Shown here: piece after piece, positions 6,030 through 10,194 of the stretch
Numbering within the stretch: the stretch's first letter is position 1
Layout: each line of letters begins with the position of its first letter
NCBI GenBank assembly: GCA_007124475.1
Contig: SLFB01000343.1
Location: forward strand, 1 to 10,194
Reading direction: 5' to 3'
Source: Vibrio sp.
GTDB lineage: Bacteria > Pseudomonadota > Gammaproteobacteria > Enterobacterales > Vibrionaceae
Length of the DNA stretch: 10,194 nucleotides
Program-made: the position numbers and the translations under genes
Notes under the pieces: generated by a model
Databases searched by the model: none
The model's input: the letters and a program-made list of their open reading frames with translations, nothing else
Told to the model about the DNA's origin: nothing

Positions 6030-6836
6030 TTATTTAAACACCGCCCAGATTGGCGCGTGATCTGAAGGTTTCTCTAAGCCACGTAATGGGTAGTCAATAT
6101 CCGATTCCACACACTTATCCACTAATGACGGGGTGGCAAGAATGACGTCAATCCGTAGTCCACGATTATCATCAAAACCGCGCGAACGATAATCAAACCA
6201 AGAATACTTGTCGTAACAATTAGGTTGTAAACGGCGGAAAGTATCTTCTAATCCCCAATCAAGTAACCTGGCTAACCATTGACGCTCTTCTGGCTGAAAA
6301 GAGCATTTACCGGTTTTTAACCAACGTTGCCGGTTAGGTTCACCGATACCAATATCTAAATCTGTTGGGCTGATATTAATATCGCCCATCACAATCAATG
6401 ATTGCTCTGGCGTATGATGCTCGTTGAGGTAGGTCATCAAATCTAGATAAAATTGACGTTTGTAAGGAAACTTAGTCTCATGATGGATATTGTCACCTTG
6501 TGGAAAGTAACCATTTAAAACGGTCACTTGTTGGCCGTTGTCATCAAGATAGGTACCCATAATCATGCGTTTTTGATGCTCATCAGTGTCGCTCGGAAAC
6601 CCTTTTTGGATAGAAATAGGCTCTTTTTTAGATAAAAGTGCTACACCATAATGGGCTTTTTGACCATGAAAATAGACGTGATAGCCCATTTTCTCAACCG
6701 CTTCAACGGGGAATGCTTCATCATGTACTTTGATTTCTTGTAAACCAATAATATCGGGTTGATGTTTATCGATCAGTGCTTGTAGTTGAGCTAGTCTTGC
6801 TCTTAAGCCGTTGATATTAAAGCTGACAACTTTCAT
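6030..6836 (-). CDS. xthA: Exonuclease III / AP endonuclease VI
   Basis: Base-excision-repair enzyme: cuts DNA 5' of abasic sites and removes 3' blocks and nucleotides from duplex DNA. The 268-residue length equals E. coli XthA, and the sequence follows it throughout. Catalytic residues are present: Asn7 in SFNINGLRAR, Glu34 in GLQEIKVHDE, Tyr110 in NGYFPQG, Asp152 and Asn154 in GDINISPTDLDIGIGE, and Asp259-His260 in SDHAP. The conserved GLRID strand is also intact. ATG at 6836 overlaps the TGA of rsmS (ATGA), and its AAGGAAGAG ribosome binding site lies within the end of rsmS, so the two genes are translationally coupled. Last gene of the dinG-priC-rsmS-xthA cluster. Confidence 0.97.
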   Translation of the reverse strand: MKVVSFNINGLRARLAQLQALIDKHQPDIIGLQEIKVHDEAFPVEAVEKMGYHVYFHGQKAHYGVALLSKKEPISIQKGFPSDTDEHQKRMIMGTYLDDNGQQVTVLNGYFPQGDNIHHETKFPYKRQFYLDLMTYLNEHHTPEQSLIVMGDINISPTDLDIGIGEPNRQRWLKTGKCSFQPEERQWLARLLDWGLEDTFRRLQPNCYDKYSWFDYRSRGFDDNRGLRIDVILATPSLVDKCVESDIDYPLRGLEKPSDHAPIWAVFK

Positions 6837-6994
6837 TTCTCTTCCTTTAATTTGTTTTCAAGGTCGCGTTTTACGTAGTCGAGGGCGAGTAGCGCGGTAC
6901 GTGGATCCACCTGATTAGTTTCAAGAAGATAGATCAAATCAACCGCGAGTTTAATTTCCTCAGCAGCATCATCAAGAGCAGATGAATGACTCAT
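6833..6994 (-). CDS. rsmS: Small DUF2496 protein, YbaM/RsmS family
   Basis: A 53-residue cytoplasmic protein beginning MSHSSALDDAAEEIKLAVDL, then IYLLETNQVDPRTALLALDY and VKRDLENKLKEEK. This matches E. coli YbaM (53 residues) at the EIKLAVDLI..LLE.NQ core and the ALD.VKRD motif. The family has been called a pleiotropic regulatory protein (RsmS) but its biochemical role is unclear to me. In E. coli ybaM is next to priC, and the same pairing appears here, interrupted by an ERIC element. The ribosome binding site is weak (GAG within GATGAGAATACACC). The stop codon overlaps the xthA start. It is too short for most ORF filters but well supported by similarity and context. Confidence 0.88.
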   Translation of the reverse strand: MSHSSALDDAAEEIKLAVDLIYLLETNQVDPRTALLALDYVKRDLENKLKEEK

Positions 6995-7028
6995 GGTGTA
7001 TTCTCATCGTCATAGGGTTAATCGTTAT

Positions 7029-7154
7029 TATACCTTTCCTACTTGAAGCTGCAGGGGTTGGCTACGTTCGTTCGCCCCAATCACATAGTCTATCTATGCT
7101 CATGGGGACTTATTCACTTGCCGCCTACCTGCAACTCCAAGTTGTTTGGGTATA
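7029..7154 (-). repeat. ERIC element, full length (126 bp)
   Basis: On the minus strand it runs from TATACCCAAACAACTTGGAG at 7154 through TAAGTCCCCATGAGCATAGA and TGTGATTGGGGCGAACGAAC to GGTATA at 7029. It is a long imperfect palindrome with TATACC/GGTATA ends. The core resembles the enterobacterial ERIC core (GTGACTGGGGTGAGCG), and the length is close to the usual 127 bp. Its first 55 bp lie inside priC and supply that gene's last 17 codons and stop. The rest fills the gap before rsmS, within the presumed operon, so it will be transcribed and can fold into a long RNA hairpin. It is far better preserved than the copy at 3490-3576. Confidence 0.88.
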
Positions 7155-7765
7155 TGTTGTTGAATCAACTGTGCTTCAATGATTGATTTCGCCTGTTGGC
7201 AGCGAACCAGCCTCTGCTGCGCCATATTAAGCGCTTCTAAAGCATGAGCATAGTCTCGTGGCCTGGCTTGTTGTAATTGATATTGCTTATTGAGCACCAA
7301 AGTTCGTAATCGTTGTTCCCATACTTGATGCTGGCTTAATTGTTCATCCAATGGTTGTGTGCTGCGCATTGGCTTTTGTTGGTCATTTTGTATCGCCGTA
7401 TCGGATTCTTGCTTAGCGCACCATTGTGTGATGGTACGCTGCAGAGCTGTGATTTGAGCACATGCTCGCTCGCTTAAATGTTGTGCTTGAGAGACAGATA
7501 ACGAGGGACGTTCGCGACAATCAGACAACATAGCTAATGTTTTTGCAGCTTCTCGAACACAAGCGGTAAGTGACCATGGATTTGCGCTAAATAAGTGTTT
7601 ATCAAACCAAGGGGAGGTCCGTTTATTGGGTTGCTGATCAATCAGCTCAGCATAGCGGTGCAAATGCTGTAACTGAGCGTTGCTTGATTCGGCAATAGCA
7701 TGTGTTATCTCAGCATGCGCATGGTTGTGCGATGATTTGAATGAAGGGGGAATAGCTTTAACCAT
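7100..7765 (-). CDS. priC: Primosomal replication protein PriC (N'')
   Basis: Restarts stalled or abandoned replication forks by helping load DnaB helicase in the PriA-independent route. A 221-residue, Gln/Arg/Ala-rich helical protein. Family landmarks are WFDKHLF (E. coli RFDRHLF) near residue 53, HQVWEQRLRTLVLNKQYQLQ near 145, and ALNMAQQRLVRCQQAKSIIE, matching the last helices of E. coli PriC (175 residues). It is longer because of about 20 extra N-terminal residues, a linker around 115-142, and a C-terminal tail. The last 17 residues (IPKQLGVAGRRQVNKSP) and stop codon come from the ERIC element; the native C-terminus has been replaced or extended. ATG at 7765 is two bases after the dinG stop with no clear ribosome binding site, which suggests reinitiation after dinG. 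Confidence 0.88.
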   Translation of the reverse strand: MVKAIPPSFKSSHNHAHAEITHAIAESSNAQLQHLHRYAELIDQQPNKRTSPWFDKHLFSANPWSLTACVREAAKTLAMLSDCRERPSLSVSQAQHLSERACAQITALQRTITQWCAKQESDTAIQNDQQKPMRSTQPLDEQLSQHQVWEQRLRTLVLNKQYQLQQARPRDYAHALEALNMAQQRLVRCQQAKSIIEAQLIQQHIPKQLGVAGRRQVNKSP

Positions 7766-7767
7766 GG

Positions 7768-9846
7768 TTATTCGATGATTCGTTTAAAGGGCGGCAATGA
7801 ATCAAGCAGTGCTTTACCGTAACGTTTAGAGACAATGCGTCTATCGAGCAGAACCACGCGACCAGAATCTTGCTCTTTACGAATTAAACGGCCTACTGCC
7901 TGAATTAACTTTTTACTTGCTTCAGGGACGCTAATTTGTAAAAACGGATTACCGCCACGCTGCTCAATGTATTCTGCATGGGCTTGCTCGACCGGAGAGC
8001 TAGGTACCGCAAACGGAATTTTGGTGATGATGACGTTTTGTAATAGCTCACCAGGCAGATCTAAGCCTTCCGAAAAACTACCGGTACCAAATAGAATGCT
8101 CGTTTTGCCGCATTCAATCCACATCTTATGTTGATTTAATAGCTCTGTTCTGGATTTGGTCCCTTGCATTTGCCATTGCCAGCCGTTGCTTTTGAAAACC
8201 TGACTAATTTTCTGTTCAACTTCTCTCATTTGCCAGTAGGAAGCAAATAACACTAAATTCGCTTGTTTGGGAACAATATAATGGCGTATTTTATCTACTA
8301 AATGATCAGTATATTGAGTCGCCTGCGGTTCATAGTCCATTTTAGGGATCAATAGCTGTGCTTGAGTCTGATAATCAAAAGGTGAGGCAAGGGCTAAAAA
8401 TCTTACCCCATCTTCCTTTTTCTCACTGATCCCAGCTTGTCGGCAGAAAAAACTAAATGAATTCAAAGCTCGGATCGTGGCAGACACTAACACCGCACCG
8501 ATACAGCGACTCCAAATATGTTGATCCAGTTGCCAACCAATTTCAAGTGGTGAAACATTGACAATATAATCACCTTCGCGATCCGGGTTGTGCTCTAACC
8601 AGCGAGCGAGTGGGGCTCCTTTTTCTCGTTTCGGTTCAGCCATTAATTGCCAGACTTGAGCGAGCTTTTCCAAGCGTTGCAAAAAGAAACCTAATTCAGC
8701 CAAGGCCGGCTCAGCCAAGCGGTTGGCAAGCTCACCATCTTTTACTCTCTCAGCAATCAGATCGGCAATTTTACTCACGGCTTGATTCGTTTTTTGCGTG
8801 TGTAATTTAAGCTCTTTCGCTTGCTCTGCTAACCAATTTGGTAGTTCGCCATGTTCAAAACGTAGGACCTTATCTTCGAACGCAGTAGCATCAAATTGAT
8901 TAGGCAGCTGATTAAGAATCGGAATCAACTGTTGCAACCCATTCTTTGCGTCATGCTCAAAACGCGCGATGCGTTTAGCATCAGCCAACGAAGTCACTTT
9001 AGTTAGTGTTTGATTGAGTTTTTCTAACCAGCTTACACTGCCTTTCATACTCGCGGCGGCAGAAGCGTGTTCACGGGCAACATGCGGCAGATGGTGAGCC
9101 TCATCGAATACATAAATCGTGTTTTCTGGTTCAGGTAGGATCACGCCTCCCCCTAAGTCAGCATCTGCCATGACTAAGCTATGGTTAGCAATAATGACAT
9201 CCGCTTTATCCATGGCTGAACGAGCTTTTTGAAAAGGACAATCTCGGTGAGCAGCGAAGCTGCCATTACAACTGTGTTTATCGCTGACTATTGCTGACCA
9301 CACGGTATCAGAAATGGGCGTTGGCCCACTGTCTCTATCACCATCCCAACGACCTTGTTGTAGCTGTTGATAGAGCTGCGCTAACAAAGCGGTATCGCCA
9401 GCGTCTGGTTTGCTTTCGAACATTGCTAACTGATTGTGATCATCACTACTTGCCGCAGCTAAAGCCAATTTCTCGGCGCAGCAGTAACGTTGCCGACCTT
9501 TAGCCAGTAGTAGCGAAAAATTTTGATCTGTGATGCGGCGATATAACGGCAAATCTTTATGCATTAACTGCTCTTGTAGAGCTACGGTCGCGGTTGATAT
9601 GACGACTTTACGCTGATTAAGCAAGGCTACCGGAATCGTCGACATCAAATAGGAGAGCGATTTACCGATACCTGTACCCGCTTCGGCAATTAACATGCGG
9701 GTTGACGGATGATAGTGGCCACATAATGTTTTGGTGATTTCAGCCACGAGATAGTTTTGTCCGCGGCGAGGGATAAAATTATCCAACTGATGGTGCAGGT
9801 TTTGGTAGCTAGTACGAATGGATTGTTGAATTTTTGTAGTTAACAT
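7768..9846 (-). CDS. dinG: ATP-dependent DNA helicase DinG (XPD-like superfamily 2)
   Basis: 5'-3' helicase that removes R-loops and other structures blocking forks. With start at 9846 it has 692 residues. Motifs: Walker A AGTGIGKS 56-63, STATVALQEQ 84-93, DEAH 248-251, VSATIRALNSFS in the second domain, SFSEGLDLPGELL, and motif VI QAVGRLIR 649-656. Iron-sulfur cysteines: E. coli has four (120, 194, 199, 205); here I see Cys122-Cys123, Cys193 and Cys203, with no counterpart of Cys199. The basic C-terminal tail of E. coli DinG is absent. Start choice: MLTTKIQQSIRTSYQNL aligns with the E. coli N-terminus; an in-frame ATG at 9909 would add 21 very hydrophobic residues with no family counterpart. 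Neither start has a clear ribosome binding site. No LexA-box match is evident upstream. First gene of the cluster. Confidence 0.94.
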   Translation of the reverse strand: MLTTKIQQSIRTSYQNLHHQLDNFIPRRGQNYLVAEITKTLCGHYHPSTRMLIAEAGTGIGKSLSYLMSTIPVALLNQRKVVISTATVALQEQLMHKDLPLYRRITDQNFSLLLAKGRQRYCCAEKLALAAASSDDHNQLAMFESKPDAGDTALLAQLYQQLQQGRWDGDRDSGPTPISDTVWSAIVSDKHSCNGSFAAHRDCPFQKARSAMDKADVIIANHSLVMADADLGGGVILPEPENTIYVFDEAHHLPHVAREHASAAASMKGSVSWLEKLNQTLTKVTSLADAKRIARFEHDAKNGLQQLIPILNQLPNQFDATAFEDKVLRFEHGELPNWLAEQAKELKLHTQKTNQAVSKIADLIAERVKDGELANRLAEPALAELGFFLQRLEKLAQVWQLMAEPKREKGAPLARWLEHNPDREGDYIVNVSPLEIGWQLDQHIWSRCIGAVLVSATIRALNSFSFFCRQAGISEKKEDGVRFLALASPFDYQTQAQLLIPKMDYEPQATQYTDHLVDKIRHYIVPKQANLVLFASYWQMREVEQKISQVFKSNGWQWQMQGTKSRTELLNQHKMWIECGKTSILFGTGSFSEGLDLPGELLQNVIITKIPFAVPSSPVEQAHAEYIEQRGGNPFLQISVPEASKKLIQAVGRLIRKEQDSGRVVLLDRRIVSKRYGKALLDSLPPFKRIIE

Positions 9847-9962
9847 AAGAGCTGACCAGCACAAGCAGATAAAAAGCACAGCTAGCAATAATAACACAGC
9901 TGAGGACATTACCGAGCAGGAATTTGTGTTGTTGGTGGAGTTGAGATGACAATCATAGAGTG

Positions 9963-9968
9963 ATTATA
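9963..9968 (-). promoter_or_regulatory. -10 box of the probable dinG operon promoter
   Basis: Perfect TATAAT on the minus strand, predicting a start near 9956, about 110 bases before the preferred dinG ATG. The -35 position has no good TTGACA, but the CRP site centre falls at about -39.5, so activator help is plausible. Confidence 0.5.
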
Positions 9969-9984
9969 TTCTAAATATACATTT

Positions 9985-10006
9985 GTTTGTGATCGTTATC
10001 ACTTTT
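9985..10006. promoter_or_regulatory. CRP (cAMP receptor protein) binding site
   Basis: The core TGTGA-TCGTTA-TCACT (9988-10003) matches the CRP consensus TGTGA-N6-TCACA at 9 of 10 positions and lies within AT-rich flanks. It is placed between dinG and whatever gene follows to the right. Its centre is about 40 bases upstream of the predicted dinG start and at least 199 bases from the right edge, so it could serve either or both directions. Confidence 0.72.
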
Positions 10007-10071
10007 CTATTTCGTAGGCGAATTGTAAATGATTAAGCACAAAAACAGATAATTATACTGTCAATTGAATT

Positions 10072-10085
10072 TTTCATCGATGAAA
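10072..10085. promoter_or_regulatory. 14-bp perfect palindrome, candidate operator
   Basis: TTTCATC-GATGAAA is a gapless perfect palindrome in the AT-rich region. It is about 83 bp to the right of the CRP centre. Gapless symmetry favours a protein-binding site over a hairpin. The regulator is unknown. Confidence 0.4.
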
Positions 10086-10167
10086 CATAAGGGTAATGAT
10101 GAATTGTATGGTTAATTATATTTTAAATCTATTTTAATGTTAACTCATTTAACATTTTGTGTCTTTT

Positions 10168-10184
10168 AAAAAAAAAAAAAAAAA
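10168..10184. repeat. Homopolymer of 17 adenines
   Basis: An uninterrupted run of 17 A close to the right edge, in intergenic DNA. Such runs bend DNA or stiffen it, can act as UP-type promoter elements, and slip during replication. Exact length may also be a sequencing artefact. Confidence 0.7.
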
Positions 10185-10194
10185 TGATCTATCA

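Larger units (their letters stand above)
9847..10194. other. AT-rich intergenic region upstream of dinG, to window edge
   Basis: No credible gene. From left to right it holds the dinG leader (with an optional hydrophobic N-terminal extension from 9909), a TATAAT box facing dinG, a strong CRP site, a 14-bp palindrome (10072-10085) and a run of 17 A (10168-10184). In V. cholerae, as I recall, the next gene is the porin gene ompT, whose promoter is activated by CRP from a distant upstream site and repressed by ToxR. If synteny holds, this is that promoter region. No ompT coding sequence is in the window. Confidence 0.6.

Noticed and set aside
6982..7182. Plus-strand open frame of 66 codons
   Set aside because: It reads the ERIC element and the ends of rsmS and priC on the wrong strand.
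9847..9960. LexA box expected for a damage-inducible dinG
   Set aside because: CTG and CAG triplets exist but none with the required 10-base spacing, so SOS control cannot be claimed from this sequence.
10122..10136. ToxR-like TNAAA-N5-TNAAA on the minus strand
   Set aside because: The motif is too loose for a region this AT-rich, and the ToxR target gene itself is outside the window.

Overview
The window looks like chromosomal DNA from a Vibrio species (gammaproteobacterium). The DUF3360 membrane protein is a family I know mainly from vibrios. The gene order pflB / DUF3360 / HisP-type amino-acid ABC operon / xthA / rsmS / priC / dinG matches, from memory, the V. cholerae chromosome I neighbourhood (about VC1855 to VC1866). 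The window also carries two ERIC-type repeats, an element found in enterobacteria and vibrios. Species cannot be fixed from the sequence alone.

Left block, minus strand (1-2044): the first 59 codons of pflB (pyruvate formate-lyase) run off the left edge. Upstream of pflB is an FNR-like site placed exactly 22 bp before a -10-like hexamer, then a strong intrinsic terminator, then a complete 514-residue DUF3360 polytopic membrane protein of NCS2/SulP-like appearance and unknown substrate. The 663-bp gap upstream of DUF3360 has no credible gene. It holds several palindromes, a second FNR-like site whose spacing points back toward DUF3360, and the promoter of the ABC operon at its right end.

Middle block, plus strand (2708-5957): a four-gene operon in the order ATPase, periplasmic binding protein, permease Q, permease M. 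Together these form an importer for basic or polar amino acids of the HisJQMP/AotJQMP/opine type. A shrunken ERIC element sits between the first two genes. A hairpin-rich spacer of about 155 bp sits between the binding-protein gene and the permease genes, where REP elements lie in the Salmonella hisJ-hisQ gap. An inverted repeat separates this operon from the convergent xthA.

Right block, minus strand (9846 down to 6030): dinG - priC - rsmS - xthA, closely spaced (2-nt gap dinG/priC, ATGA overlap rsmS/xthA) and probably one DNA-repair/replication-restart operon. DinG is a 5'-3' helicase, PriC restarts stalled forks, XthA is the AP endonuclease/exonuclease III, and RsmS is a small conserved regulator. 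A full-length 126-bp ERIC has inserted at the 3' end of priC, so the last 17 PriC residues and the stop codon are ERIC-encoded. The 3'-most 285-350 bases of the window are AT-rich intergenic DNA with an excellent CRP site, a 14-bp palindrome and a 17-A homopolymer. By recalled V. cholerae synteny this would be the upstream region of the porin gene ompT, which lies outside the window.

I found no phage, plasmid, CRISPR or defence system. The points most worth a second look are the ERIC-captured PriC C-terminus, the apparently missing third iron-sulfur cysteine in DinG, the regulatory architecture around the uncharacterised transporter beside pflB, and the competing hairpins inside the ABC operon.
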